Origin: Bradyrhizobium sp. RD5-C2
Lineage (GTDB): Bacteria > Pseudomonadota > Alphaproteobacteria > Rhizobiales > Xanthobacteraceae
DNA length: 64,000 bases
Direction: 5' to 3'
NCBI RefSeq assembly: GCF_019972155.1
Contig: NZ_BOVL01000009.1
Span: forward strand, 76,190-140,189
A program made the translations under genes and the position numbers. This document shows, piece by piece, positions 25,554-35,187 of this stretch. Position 1 is the first letter of the stretch. Every line of letters begins with the position of its first letter. The notes under the pieces were generated by a model. The model was not told the DNA's origin, made no database searches, and worked only from the letters and a program-made list of their open reading frames with translations.

Positions 25554-27755
25554 TCAATGCGTCAGCACGATCGACACCTGGATCTGGCCGCGCGTGCGCA
25601 ACACTTCGAGTGACACCTCGCCGCCGTGACGGCGCAGCCGCAAATCGACGCTGGACGCGCCGAGCCGGAGATCGCGCAGCACCACGTCGTTGAGAAATTC
25701 CGGCAGCCGCGGGTCGCGCAGGCGGATCTCGCCACGCGCGGTGTCGAACTCAAGCCCGAGCGCGGCCTCCAGCAGCGTGAACGGCGTCGCGCTCGCCCAG
25801 GCCTGCGGCGCGCAGGCCACCGGATAAAGCACCGGGCCGCGCCGGCGCTCGCGGCGGAAGCCGCAGAACAACTCCGGCAGCCGCCGCAGCTCCATATAGC
25901 TCGCGGCATCGAACAGGCCCTTGAACAGATGCGCGACCGAATGCTTGAGGCCGTAGCGGGCGAAGCCGAGTGCGATCAGCGCATTGTCATGCGGCCAGAT
26001 CGAGCCGTCGTGATAGGACATCGGATTGTAGCGCGCCTCGCCTGCGGCGACGGTGCGGATACCCCAGCCCGAGAAGAATTTCTGGCTCATCAGGTCGGCG
26101 GCAACCCGTCGCGCGCGGTCCTCGCGCACCATGCCGGAAAACAAGATCTGTCCGGCATTCGACGTGCGCACCTTGCACGGCTGCTTGGCGCCGTCGAGCG
26201 CGAGCGCATAGGTGCCGAGCTCCTCGCACCAGAATGCCGCCTCGAACCGCTCACGCAGCTGCTCGGCCTCCGCATCGAGCCTCAAAGCCTTGTCGGCGAA
26301 GCCGAGCCGCCGCGCCGCTTGCGCGGCAAGCTGCTTGCCGGCGAACACATAGCCCTGCACTTCCGCCAGCGCGATATTGCCCTCGGCAAGCGTGCCGTCG
26401 GCGTGGAAGATGGCGTCGAAGGAGTCCTTCCAGCCTTGATTGCGAAGACCTTCATCGGTCGCGCGTTGGTACTCGATAAAACCGTCGCGATCGGGATCAC
26501 CAGGGCCGTCGATCCACTGCAAGCCGGCCTCGACCGCCGGCCACAGCTCGCGCAACGTCTCGACGTCGCCGGTGCGCTCCAGATAGAGCCCGGCGAGCAG
26601 CACGAACAGTGGGGTCGAATCGACGCTGCCGTAGTAATGCGCGAACGGCACCTCGCGAAGCGCCGCCATCTCGCCGCCACGCATCTCGTGCAGGATCTTG
26701 CCCGGCGCTGCATCGGACAAGGGATCGACCGCCTTGGCCTGGAACAGCGCGAGCCGCTTCAACACGCCCTTCGCGATCCGCGGATCGACCCACAGCATTT
26801 GCAGCGCGGTGATCAGCCCGTCGCGGCCGAATGTCGTCGAATACCAGGGAATGCCGGCATAGGGATAACGGCCCTGCGGCGTCTCCGTCATCAGCATATT
26901 GAGGTCGGCCATCGCCTGGCACAGCACCTCGTTGAAGATGTTGTTCGAGGTCTCGATGCTGGCCGCGCCGGCCGTCGAATTTCGCATCTCGCGGCGATGC
27001 GCCAAGAGCCCGCGGAAGAACGGCACCGGCTTCTGCATGATCGGCTTGTTGCAGGACACCGCGACGAACAGCGAGGTGACCTGCCCCGGCTCGAGGTCGA
27101 AATGGTAGGTCGCGGTGTTGACCGACAGCCGCGTCGGCCGCGGATCGAAATGCAGCGCGGTGATCCGCGTCTGCTCGTCGAGGCCGCAATATTCCAGCAC
27201 CACGTCGGTCGGGCCGAGCAGCTTGCTCGAGCCGATGCCCCGTCGCGGCCGCCGCTCGCCGCGTACCTCGAACAGGTCGGCGAAATCATTGTCGAACAGC
27301 AATGTGAGATCGAAGCTCGCGGCAAGATCGCCGTGGTTCTGCAAGCCGATGCGCTGATAGGCGGTGCCGCGCCACAGGAAGATCGAGCGCACGATGTGCA
27401 GCGTGTCCTTCTGCAAGGTCAGACGGCCGTCGCGATAGACGTCGGAATTGGTGAGATCGACCGTCAGCGCCGAATTGTCGTCGCGCATGTTGGAGCCGAG
27501 CAGCAGCGGTTGCACGTCCTCCAGCACCATTTCCAGCCGCGCGAGATAGCGCGTGTCGGCGTTGAACAGCCCGTCGGGGCCACCCGCCGAAGCGCCGATG
27601 TCGCCGTGGCTGTCGAGCACGATGAAGGTGTCGTCATGCTTGAGCGAGCGCCGCGGCCGTGCCGCGGGCCCGGTCATCGGAATGTAGAACGGCGATTCGG
27701 CGACGAGCTCAGTGATGCGAGCAGTGATGCTCTGCGTAACGACGTCAGCTGCCAT
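25554..27755 (-). CDS. Amylo-alpha-1,6-glucosidase-like (glycogen debranching family) enzyme
   Basis: 733 residues. The N-terminal beta-sandwich (about 30-230) has FIVLDSHGDIGASAGGPDGLFNADTRYLARLEM, typical of the GDE-N-bis domain. An (alpha/alpha)6 catalytic barrel follows, with YAGIPWYSTTFGRDGLITALQ, GFIEYQRATDEGLRNQGWKDS and NPMSYHDGSIWPHDNALIALG. No signal peptide is seen, so it should be cytoplasmic. The family removes alpha-1,6 branches or acts on related glucans; bacterial members of this subgroup are poorly tested. The context of GlgA-like synthase and GT4 glycosyltransferase fits glucan or trehalose-related metabolism. Confidence 0.88.
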   Translation of the reverse strand: MAADVVTQSITARITELVAESPFYIPMTGPAARPRRSLKHDDTFIVLDSHGDIGASAGGPDGLFNADTRYLARLEMVLEDVQPLLLGSNMRDDNSALTVDLTNSDVYRDGRLTLQKDTLHIVRSIFLWRGTAYQRIGLQNHGDLAASFDLTLLFDNDFADLFEVRGERRPRRGIGSSKLLGPTDVVLEYCGLDEQTRITALHFDPRPTRLSVNTATYHFDLEPGQVTSLFVAVSCNKPIMQKPVPFFRGLLAHRREMRNSTAGAASIETSNNIFNEVLCQAMADLNMLMTETPQGRYPYAGIPWYSTTFGRDGLITALQMLWVDPRIAKGVLKRLALFQAKAVDPLSDAAPGKILHEMRGGEMAALREVPFAHYYGSVDSTPLFVLLAGLYLERTGDVETLRELWPAVEAGLQWIDGPGDPDRDGFIEYQRATDEGLRNQGWKDSFDAIFHADGTLAEGNIALAEVQGYVFAGKQLAAQAARRLGFADKALRLDAEAEQLRERFEAAFWCEELGTYALALDGAKQPCKVRTSNAGQILFSGMVREDRARRVAADLMSQKFFSGWGIRTVAAGEARYNPMSYHDGSIWPHDNALIALGFARYGLKHSVAHLFKGLFDAASYMELRRLPELFCGFRRERRRGPVLYPVACAPQAWASATPFTLLEAALGLEFDTARGEIRLRDPRLPEFLNDVVLRDLRLGASSVDLRLRRHGGEVSLEVLRTRGQIQVSIVLTH

Positions 27756-27862
27756 CTGAACCTCTGGCGACTTTGCTTGGCCCGACTCTCGGCCTGACTG
27801 TTGGCTCGAATCTCGGCTCGAACGAACGCACCGGAACGCAAGAACGCGCTTGATGACGCGGG

Positions 27863-29626
27863 TCAGGCCGCGCTGGTGGAGAGCCGGCCCATCTCGCGCG
27901 CGACCAGGTCGCGGTAGGGACCCCTTCCCTTCACGAGGATATCGGGCGGACCGTCCTCGACGATCCGGCCACCCTGCAGCACGAGCACGCGGTCGAAGCT
28001 GCGCAGCGTCGCGAGGCGGTGCGCGATCGCCACCACCGTACGCCCGCGCATCAGGCGCGACAACGCCTCGCGGATCGCCTCCTCGGAGTCGGCATCGAGC
28101 GCCGCGGTGGCCTCGTCGAGCAGCAGGATCGGCGCGTCCTTCAGGAAGGCGCGCGCGATCGCAATCCGCTGGCGCTGGCCGCCCGAGACCTTGACGCCGC
28201 GATCGCCGACGATGGTGTTCATGCCCTCGGGCAAGGTCTCGATGAAGTCGCAGCGCGCCGCGATCGCCGCCCGCCGCACCTCGTCGTCGGTGGCGTCCGG
28301 CCGGCCGTAGCGGATGTTCTCCAGGATCGAGCGGTGGAACAGTGAGATGTCCTGCGGCACCACCGAGATCGCCGCGCGCAGGCTCTGCTGGGTGACGCGC
28401 GAGATGTCCTGGCCGTCGACCGTGATGGCGCCCTGCTCGACATCGTAGAAGCGCTGCAGAAGGGTAAACAGTGTTGACTTGCCGCCACCGGACTGCCCGA
28501 CCAGGCCGACCCGCTGGCCGGGCTGGATCCGCAGGCTGAAGCGCTCGAACACCTGCAACCCGCCGGGATAGCGGAACGAGAGGTTGTTGAAGGCGATCGC
28601 CGCACCGCTCTTCACCAGCACCTCGGCTTGCGGATGGTCCTTCAGCTCATGCGGCTGCAACAGCGTCGCCAGCGCCTCGGTCAGACGGGCGACATGCTGG
28701 GTGACGTCGACCAGCGCAACGGCGAGATCGCGGGTGGCGCTGAGGATCGAGATGCCGAGGGTGCAGACCAGCACGACGTCGCCGGTGGTCGCCGCGCCCT
28801 GCTGCCAGAGATTGAGCGCCCAGGCCAGCATCGCGATCGTCAGAATGACGGTCACGCCGGCGTGAACCAAACGAAGCTTTTCGAGATAGCGTAGGGAACG
28901 GCCGCGCGCGACGAGTTCCCGATTGACGGTCGCGTCGAAGCGGTCGTGCTCATAGCCGAGGCCGCAGAACGCGCGCACCAGCGGCAGGTTGTTGATGACG
29001 TCGACCATTTCGCCGTCGACAGCAGCGGCCCTGTTGGCAAAGTCGTCATGCAGCGGCCGGCCGGCGGCGGCCATGCGGAACATCGCTACCACCATGGTTC
29101 CCGCGATCAGGATCAGCACTGCTGACATTGTCACGCTGACGGTTCCAACCAGGGTGATCGCCGCGAAGGTCGCGATGCAAGGCGGCAACACGTTCCATAC
29201 GAACATGTTCTCGACGGTGTAGACCGCGTTCGACGTCGCCGTGATCCGGCTGGTCAGCATGCCCGGCAGCCGGTCCGTGAAATAGCTCGGCGCATGGCCG
29301 GTGAGATGCCGGAACATGTCGCGGCGAAGGTCGCCGGAAACACTGACGAAGGTGTAGCTCGCGGTCCAGCTCGCGATCCGCCACAGGAAGTTGTCGGCGG
29401 CGATCAGCGACATGAGCAGAGCGAATGCCAGCCATACGCCATTCGCAGCCGACGGCCCTGCCGACAATGCGTCGACCAGATTCTTCACGCCGTATTGCGT
29501 GCCTACCGAACAGGCAACCGCCGCGACGACGGCCGACAAGATCACAACATGCGACGGAAGCCGCCGGCGCAGATAGCGCAGCACAAAGGGGAACGGGCGA
29601 TGCGCGTATCCTGACAGATGGTCCAT
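27863..29626 (-). CDS. ABC exporter, fused membrane and ATPase domains
   Basis: 587 residues. A six-helix type I exporter domain (about 15-310) is followed by a nucleotide-binding domain with P-loop GQSGGGKST, Q-loop VVPQDISLFH, signature VSGGQRQRIAIARA, Walker B ILLLDEATAALD and AHRLAT. It should work as a homodimer moving a lipid, peptide or drug outward. The ATG at 29626 has AGGA 5 bases upstream; longer frames are not supported. It is divergent from the GT4 gene, and the 310 bases between hold an EcfG promoter. It may export a product of the neighbouring glycosyltransferase, which is inference. Confidence 0.9.
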   Translation of the reverse strand: MDHLSGYAHRPFPFVLRYLRRRLPSHVVILSAVVAAVACSVGTQYGVKNLVDALSAGPSAANGVWLAFALLMSLIAADNFLWRIASWTASYTFVSVSGDLRRDMFRHLTGHAPSYFTDRLPGMLTSRITATSNAVYTVENMFVWNVLPPCIATFAAITLVGTVSVTMSAVLILIAGTMVVAMFRMAAAGRPLHDDFANRAAAVDGEMVDVINNLPLVRAFCGLGYEHDRFDATVNRELVARGRSLRYLEKLRLVHAGVTVILTIAMLAWALNLWQQGAATTGDVVLVCTLGISILSATRDLAVALVDVTQHVARLTEALATLLQPHELKDHPQAEVLVKSGAAIAFNNLSFRYPGGLQVFERFSLRIQPGQRVGLVGQSGGGKSTLFTLLQRFYDVEQGAITVDGQDISRVTQQSLRAAISVVPQDISLFHRSILENIRYGRPDATDDEVRRAAIAARCDFIETLPEGMNTIVGDRGVKVSGGQRQRIAIARAFLKDAPILLLDEATAALDADSEEAIREALSRLMRGRTVVAIAHRLATLRSFDRVLVLQGGRIVEDGPPDILVKGRGPYRDLVAREMGRLSTSAA

Positions 29627-29840
29627 GACGTCCTGCAAAGCTGTTGAAGGTGAACGAGAAAATTTTAGTCGAAACTCTCGTGCACGATGACGTGAAGGGC
29701 GGCGGTGGGATTGCTCGATGCAGCCATCACTGCGCGACAATTTTGCAACGCTGGCGTCGGCAAAAACGTGTTGGAGCGAGATGGCATCAGCAAGACCACA
29801 GTGTGATGGAAGAAAGAAGCGGCAGATCTCCTACACCTAA

Positions 29841-29867
29841 GGAACCTCGCACGTGCGAGAACGTTCC
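29841..29867 (+). promoter_or_regulatory. EcfG-type general-stress promoter
   Basis: GGAAC (29841-29845), a 16-base spacer and CGTT (29862-29865) match exactly the alphaproteobacterial sigma-EcfG consensus GGAAC-N16/17-CGTT. Transcription would start about 65 bases before the GT4 start codon. The stretch is also nearly palindromic: on the minus strand the same bases give GGAAC-N16-GGTT, a one-mismatch promoter facing the ABC exporter. The rest of the 29627-29936 gap holds nothing else I recognise. Confidence 0.85.
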
Positions 29868-29936
29868 CGTCTTTGGCATGTCGCTGCCATCAGAGGGCTG
29901 AGGGCTCATCCACATTACAAACATGGAGACGGAGAA

Positions 29937-31004
29937 ATGCGCATCGCGCAGGTTGCCCCGCTGACGGAGGCTGTTCCCCCCAAGCTCTACGGCGGCACCG
30001 AACGGGTCGTGCACTGGCTGACCGAAGAACTTGTAACACTTGGACATGACGTGACGTTGTTCGCCAGCGGCGACTCCCAGACCTCCGCGAAGCTCGACGC
30101 GACCTGGCCGAAGGCACTGCGCCTCGACGGCTCCGTCCGCGACCCCAATGCGCTGCACATGGTGATGCTGGAGCGCGTGCGGCAGAAAGCCGACGACGAC
30201 GAATTCGACTTCCTGCATTTCCATCTCGACTATTACCCGTGGTCGCTGTTCGCGCGGCAGCCGACGCCGTTCGTGACCACGCTGCACGGACGGCTCGACC
30301 TGCCGGAGCACCAACCCGTCTTCAACACCTTCTCCAAGATCCCGGTGATCTCGATCTCCAATGCCCAGCGGCGGCCGGTGCCTCAGGCGCACTGGGTGCG
30401 CACCATCCATCACGGTCTGCCGGAGAATTTGCTGACGCCGCAACCGGCCAAACAATCCTATCTCGCCGTGCTCGGGCGCATCGCGCCGGAGAAAGGCGTC
30501 GATCGCGCGATCAAGATCGCGATCCGCTGCGGCATTCCGCTGAAGATCGCAGCCAAGGTCGATCGCGCCGACCAGGAATATTACGACGAGTTGATCAAGC
30601 CGCTGATCACCAGCAACCCGCTGGTCGAGTTCATCGGCGAGATCAGCGACCGCGAGAAGCCGGATTTTCTCAGCGGCGCGATCGGGCTGCTGGTTCCCAT
30701 CGACTGGCCGGAGCCGTTCGGCCTCGTGATGATCGAAGCGATGGCCTGCGGCACGCCCGTGATTGCGTATAACCGCGGTTCGGTGCCGGAGATCATCGAG
30801 GACGGTCTGACCGGCTTCATCGTCGAGGACGAAATCAGCGCGGTCGCTTCCGTGGGCCGGCTCTCGACGCTCAACCGCGATGCGATCCGCAAGCAGTTCG
30901 AGACCCGCTTCACCGCGCGCCGCATGGCGCTCGACTATCTCGCCGCCTATCGCAGCCTGATGGAAGCCAAGCCGCGCTTCAAGCTGGTGGCGAGCGCGGA
31001 ATAG
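29937..31004 (+). CDS. Glycosyltransferase family 4
   Basis: 355 residues from the ATG at 29937, with GGAGA just upstream. GT-B fold: LYGGTERVVHWLTEELVTLGHDVTLFAS at the N-terminus, FDFLHFHLDYYPW, YLAVLGRIAPEKGVDRAIKIA at the hinge, and EPFGLVMIEAMACGTPVIAYNRGSVPEII at the nucleotide-sugar site. No signal peptide or membrane segment. Acceptor and sugar unknown. It is preceded by a perfect EcfG promoter, so expression in general stress or stationary phase is expected, as known for trehalose and glucan genes in rhizobia. It is divergent from the ABC exporter. Confidence 0.9.
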   Translation: MRIAQVAPLTEAVPPKLYGGTERVVHWLTEELVTLGHDVTLFASGDSQTSAKLDATWPKALRLDGSVRDPNALHMVMLERVRQKADDDEFDFLHFHLDYYPWSLFARQPTPFVTTLHGRLDLPEHQPVFNTFSKIPVISISNAQRRPVPQAHWVRTIHHGLPENLLTPQPAKQSYLAVLGRIAPEKGVDRAIKIAIRCGIPLKIAAKVDRADQEYYDELIKPLITSNPLVEFIGEISDREKPDFLSGAIGLLVPIDWPEPFGLVMIEAMACGTPVIAYNRGSVPEIIEDGLTGFIVEDEISAVASVGRLSTLNRDAIRKQFETRFTARRMALDYLAAYRSLMEAKPRFKLVASAE

Positions 31005-31020
31005 CCGTTGCAGCGGCCGA

Positions 31021-31076
31021 TCGAATGATCCGGCGGGCCGGCCGGCACCCTCTGTGCCGGTCCATCGGTCATTCGA
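31021..31076 (+). other. Nested hairpin between GT4 and Liv operon
   Basis: TCGAATGA (31021-31028) and TCATTCGA (31069-31076) are exact inverted repeats. They enclose a second hairpin, CCGGCAC-ctctg region-GTGCCGG (31042-31060). Directly after the GT4 stop codon this may end its transcript, though no T tract follows. The remaining bases to 31304 hold the Liv promoter, not recognisable by eye. Confidence 0.5.
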
Positions 31077-31304
31077 TTGTCAATAATACCGCCGCATCCG
31101 CCGGCAACTCCCACGCAGCGGAGCGGTTCACACGCGCGCGTCGCGCGATTGCTGCGACGCACCAGTCGCAATGCGTTTCCCGTGAGCCCGGCTGATATCG
31201 CCTTTGCGATTGCCGAATTACGTGCTCTTATGCTTCCCGCGCAAGCAAAAAATAATAAGCGAGCGGACGGAGCAACCGAGCCGCAGTCGCACAGGGGGAA
31301 CGCC

Positions 31305-32558
31305 ATGACAGGGGACCGCAAGCCGTCGGCCATTAATAATGCCGCGCCGACCAAAGCCTCACGGACAAAGCTGAACCGCCGCAAATTCCTGGTCAAAACC
31401 GGCGGGGTGCTCGCGGCCGGCGCATTCGGCGCCGTCCCGCTGCGCGGCTGGGCCGCCGACCCGATCAATATCGGCGCGCTCTATCCGAGCACCGGCGGCA
31501 TGGCGCAGATCGGCGTCGGCTGCGTTGCAGCAGCGAAGCTCGCCGTCGACATGGTCAACGAGGCCGGCGGCATCAAGTCGCTCGGCGGCGCCAAGCTCAA
31601 CCTCATCGTCTCCGATGTGCAGAGCGACACCACGGTGACGCGCACCGAGACCGACCGGCTCATCACCGGCAACAAGCTGTCAGCGATCCACGGCTGCTAC
31701 GCCAGCGCGCTGACCTTGATCGCAAGCGAAGTCTGCGAGCGCGCTCACGTTCCGATCATCACAGGATCGAGCTCCGACCAGCTCAACAAGGGACGCACCT
31801 ACACCTTCACGCCGTTCGCGCGCGCCTCGCAATTCGCCAAGGCGCAGTTGCAGATGGCCAAGCTGGTCAGCGACCAGGCCAAGGTCGCCGTCATCTTCGA
31901 GAACACCGCATTCGGCACCTCGACCTCGAACGGGCTGAAGGAGCTGGCGCCCGGCGAAGGCGTCGAGATCGTGATGTTCGAGCCCTACTCGGCCGGCTTC
32001 ACCGATGCGAGCCCGCTGATCAACAAGGTCAAGGCTTCCGGCGCCAATGCACTGTTCTCGCTGTCCTATCTCAACGACCTGATTCTGATCGTGCGCACCG
32101 TGAAGCAGGTCGGGCTCAACATCGCGATCAATGGCGGCTCGGGCGGCTTCGTGATGCCGGACTTCTACAAGAATGTCGGCAAGGCGGCCGAAGGCCTGCA
32201 GGGCGTCGCGCACTGGAACCACGACGTCAACGACGATGCGCAGAAGGTCAACGCCGAGTTCAAGAAGCGCACCGGCGAGTTCGCGTTCGAATATGCCGGC
32301 GGCCTGGTCGCGCAGACCTTCATGCTGGCCGACGCGCTGGAGCGCGCCGCATCCGCCGACCCGAAGAAGGTGCGCGAGGCGCTCTCGACGCTCGACGTTT
32401 CCTCGGGCTTTGCGGCGATGGCGCCCGGCGGCAAGGTGAAGTTCGGCCCCGACGGCAAGAACGTCTATGGCCGTCCGGTCGGCGTGCAGTGGCAGAATGC
32501 CGATCTTGCCAGCATCTTCCCCAAGGAAGACGCCCGCGCCCCGCTGATGAAGACCTGA
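31305..32558 (+). CDS. livK: Branched-chain-amino-acid-type ABC substrate-binding protein
   Basis: 417 residues. The ATG at 31305 has GGGGGAA upstream. The N-terminus has an Arg-Arg signal (NRRKFLVKTGGVLAAGAFG), suggesting Tat-dependent export, cleaved near WAAD. The mature domain starts PINIGALYPSTGGMAQIG, the periplasmic-binding fold 6 pattern, with TGSSSDQLNKGRTYTF and AFEYAGGLVAQTF later. It delivers the solute to the LivHMGF importer encoded directly downstream. Family members bind branched-chain amino acids, amides, urea or aromatic acids; the cargo is not decided by sequence. Confidence 0.88.
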   Translation: MTGDRKPSAINNAAPTKASRTKLNRRKFLVKTGGVLAAGAFGAVPLRGWAADPINIGALYPSTGGMAQIGVGCVAAAKLAVDMVNEAGGIKSLGGAKLNLIVSDVQSDTTVTRTETDRLITGNKLSAIHGCYASALTLIASEVCERAHVPIITGSSSDQLNKGRTYTFTPFARASQFAKAQLQMAKLVSDQAKVAVIFENTAFGTSTSNGLKELAPGEGVEIVMFEPYSAGFTDASPLINKVKASGANALFSLSYLNDLILIVRTVKQVGLNIAINGGSGGFVMPDFYKNVGKAAEGLQGVAHWNHDVNDDAQKVNAEFKKRTGEFAFEYAGGLVAQTFMLADALERAASADPKKVREALSTLDVSSGFAAMAPGGKVKFGPDGKNVYGRPVGVQWQNADLASIFPKEDARAPLMKT

Positions 32559-32574
32559 ACCGCGGTCGCATCGC

Positions 32575-33444
32575 ATGTGGGAGACACTGGCCCAGGCTGT
32601 CATCAACGGCCTGCTCATCGGCGGCATCTATGCGCTGGTCAGCATCGGCGTCACGCTGATCTTCGGCGTGGTCAAGATCGTCAATTTCGCCCAGGGCGAG
32701 TTCGTGATGATCGGGATGTATATCTCGTTCTTTCTCGCCACCCAGTTCGGCATCGATCCACTGGTCTCGCTGGTCGTCTCGATGCCGGTGCTGTTCCTCG
32801 CCGGCGTCCTGATCCAGCACTTCCTGATCCGCAGGGTGCTCGGGCCGAACGACATGCCGCAGATCTTCCTGACCTTCGCGCTGTCGCTATTGCTGCTGAA
32901 TCTCTCGCTGATGCTGTTCAGCGCGAATTACCGCACCGTCCACACCTCCTATTCGGATGAAGCGTGGCACATCGGCGGGCTGTACATCCCGGTGGCGAAG
33001 CTGATCGCCTTCGCGGTCGCGATGGCGCTCAGCGGGCTGCTCTGGGTGTTCCTGCACACCACCGATCTCGGTCGTGCTATGCGCGCGGCATCGCAGAACC
33101 GCGACGTCGCGATGCTGATGGGGATCAATCCCAACCGCGTGTTCGCGGTCGCGTTCGGCACCGCGCTGGCGCTCGCGGGTGCTGCCGGCTCGCTCTTGAT
33201 GCCGTTCTATTCCGCCTATCCGTTCGTCGGCCAGGTGTTCGTGCTGATGGCATTCGTCGCGGTCGTGATGGGCACGCTCGGCAATGTGATGGGCGCGCTG
33301 GTCGCGAGCCTGATGATGGGCGTGGCGGAATCACTCGGCATCCAGTTCGTCGGCGCCGATTCCGGCCTGATCGTGGTGTTTGCGCTGCTGCTGCTGACGC
33401 TCGCCTTCAGGCCGAGCGGGCTCGGCGCCAGGAGGGGCCGCTGA
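32575..33444 (+). CDS. livH: Branched-chain-type ABC permease LivH
   Basis: 289 residues, mostly membrane helices. It starts VINGLLIGGIYALVSIGVTLIFGVVKIVNFAQGEFVMIG, the classical LivH opening. The ATPase-contact loop is GRAMRAASQNRDVAMLMGINPNRVF. The gene lies 16 bases after livK and its stop shares a base with the start of livM (TGATG). It forms one half of the inner-membrane channel. Confidence 0.92.
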   Translation: MWETLAQAVINGLLIGGIYALVSIGVTLIFGVVKIVNFAQGEFVMIGMYISFFLATQFGIDPLVSLVVSMPVLFLAGVLIQHFLIRRVLGPNDMPQIFLTFALSLLLLNLSLMLFSANYRTVHTSYSDEAWHIGGLYIPVAKLIAFAVAMALSGLLWVFLHTTDLGRAMRAASQNRDVAMLMGINPNRVFAVAFGTALALAGAAGSLLMPFYSAYPFVGQVFVLMAFVAVVMGTLGNVMGALVASLMMGVAESLGIQFVGADSGLIVVFALLLLTLAFRPSGLGARRGR

Positions 33445-34430
33445 TGCAGACCTCAGGCAACATGAAATGGCTGTGGCTGGCGATCGGGGCCGTGGTCATG
33501 CTGGCCCTGCCGCAGCTCGTCACCTCGTCGTTTGCGATCGACATTCTCATCCGCATTCTGCTGTTCTCCTTCATCGGGGTCGCCTGGAACCTGATGGGCG
33601 GCTACGCCAAGCAGCTCTCGCTCGGGCACGCCGCCTATTTCGGGCTCGGCGCCTACACCTCGACCATCATGCAGGTGAATTACGGCATCTCGCCCTGGAT
33701 CGGGATGATCGCAGGCGGCATGGTCGCGATGCTGGCGAGCCTGCCGATCGGTTGGCTCTGCTTCCGCCTGCGCGGCCCCTATTTCACCATCGCCACCATC
33801 GCGACCGCCCAGGTGCTGATGCTGATCTTCCTGAAATTCCGCGACTTCGCCTGGGGCGCCGAAGGCACCACGATCCCGAACCTCGGCAGCGCGCCGCTGA
33901 TGATGCAGTTCGAGGAGAAGTCGTCGTACTACTACGTCGTGCTCGGCCTGCTCCTGGTCGGCCTCTGGATCACCCATCAAATCGAGAAATCCTGGATCGG
34001 CTACTACCTCGTTGCGATCGGCGAGGATGAGGATGCGGCTGAGGCGATCGGCGTCAACGCACCGAAGGTCAAGCGCGATATCTACATGATCAGCGCGTTC
34101 CTGACCGCGCTCGCCGGCACCTTCTACACCCAGTACATCTACTTCATCGATCCCGCGACCGCGTTCAGCTTCAGCGTCTCGATCGAGGCCGCGCTGGTCT
34201 CGATCGTCGGCGGCATCGGCACGCTGTGGGGCCCGGTGATCGGCACCGTGCTGCTGGAGACAACTTCCGCGCTGCTGCAAAGCTGGCTCGGTAGTTCTGT
34301 CGGCGGCATTCAGCTCACGGTCTACAGCCTGATCCTGATGGCCGTGATCCTGTGGCGGCCGACCGGGCTGATCGGGTTTGCGACCGACGTCTATCACCGC
34401 TATGTCCGGCGCAAGCCGGCGCGGGCCTGA
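33444..34430 (+). CDS. livM: Branched-chain-type ABC permease LivM
   Basis: 328 residues. Hydrophobic throughout, with the LivM block GYAKQLSLGHAAYFGLGAYTSTIM, the segment RGPYFTIATIATAQVLML and the coupling loop AIGEDEDAAEAIGVNAPKVK. The start overlaps the livH stop by one base, with AGGAGGGG upstream. It forms the second half of the channel with LivH. Confidence 0.92.
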   Translation: MQTSGNMKWLWLAIGAVVMLALPQLVTSSFAIDILIRILLFSFIGVAWNLMGGYAKQLSLGHAAYFGLGAYTSTIMQVNYGISPWIGMIAGGMVAMLASLPIGWLCFRLRGPYFTIATIATAQVLMLIFLKFRDFAWGAEGTTIPNLGSAPLMMQFEEKSSYYYVVLGLLLVGLWITHQIEKSWIGYYLVAIGEDEDAAEAIGVNAPKVKRDIYMISAFLTALAGTFYTQYIYFIDPATAFSFSVSIEAALVSIVGGIGTLWGPVIGTVLLETTSALLQSWLGSSVGGIQLTVYSLILMAVILWRPTGLIGFATDVYHRYVRRKPARA

Positions 34431-34437
34431 GGTTGCG

Positions 34438-35187
34438 ATGGCGGAAGCACTGGTCATCAAGGGTCTCAGCAAGCGCTTCGGCGGCCTGCGCGCCGTGCAG
34501 GACGTCAGCTTCACGGTGCAGGAGAACGAGACGGTCGCGCTGATCGGACCGAACGGCGCCGGCAAGACCACGAGCTTTCATTTGATCACGGGATTTCACC
34601 GCCCGGACTCCGGCTCGGTGCTCGCCTTCGGCCACGAGGTCGTGGGCCTCAGGCCGCACGACGTCTGCGCGCTCGGCATGGCGCGCACCTTCCAGGTCGC
34701 AAAACCGTTCGGCGCGATGACGGTGCTCGCCAATGTGATGACCGGCGCCTTCCTGCGCGACCGCCATGTCGCCGCCGCCCGCGACAAGGCGCTTGAAGCA
34801 ATCGAATTCGTCGGCCTCGGCGCCAGGGAGCAGACGCCGGCCAAGGACCTCACCACGATCGACCAGCGCCGGCTCGAGATGGCCCGTGCCCTGGCGACGC
34901 AACCGAGAATCCTGCTGCTCGACGAGGTGATGGCCGGGCTCAACCCGGCCGAGATCGACCAGGCGGTGGCGCTGGTGAAAAAGCTCTCCGCCCGCGGCCT
35001 CACAATCGTGATCGTCGAGCATGTGATGCGCGCGATCATGGCGGTGGCCCGTCACATCGTGGTGCTCGATCACGGCCAGAAGATCGCCGAAGGTGCGCCA
35101 AAGGAGATCGTGGAGAACCCGGAAGTGATCCGCGCCTATCTCGGCTCCTACGTGCATCCGCCGGCGCAGGGAGACGCCCATGCTTGA
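34438..35187 (+). CDS. livG: Branched-chain-type ABC ATPase LivG
   Basis: 249 residues. P-loop GPNGAGKTT, Q-loop ARTFQVAKPF, a signature region degenerate as in LivG proteins (LTTIDQRRLEMARALA), Walker B ILLLDEVMAGLNP and VEHVM are present. It begins 7 bases after livM and overlaps livF by eight bases. It hydrolyses ATP with LivF to drive uptake. Confidence 0.92.
   Translation: MAEALVIKGLSKRFGGLRAVQDVSFTVQENETVALIGPNGAGKTTSFHLITGFHRPDSGSVLAFGHEVVGLRPHDVCALGMARTFQVAKPFGAMTVLANVMTGAFLRDRHVAAARDKALEAIEFVGLGAREQTPAKDLTTIDQRRLEMARALATQPRILLLDEVMAGLNPAEIDQAVALVKKLSARGLTIVIVEHVMRAIMAVARHIVVLDHGQKIAEGAPKEIVENPEVIRAYLGSYVHPPAQGDAHA

Noticed and set aside
25626..27797. Long plus-strand frame opposite the debranching-type enzyme
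   Set aside because: Shadow frame; the minus strand carries clear glycosidase motifs over its whole length.
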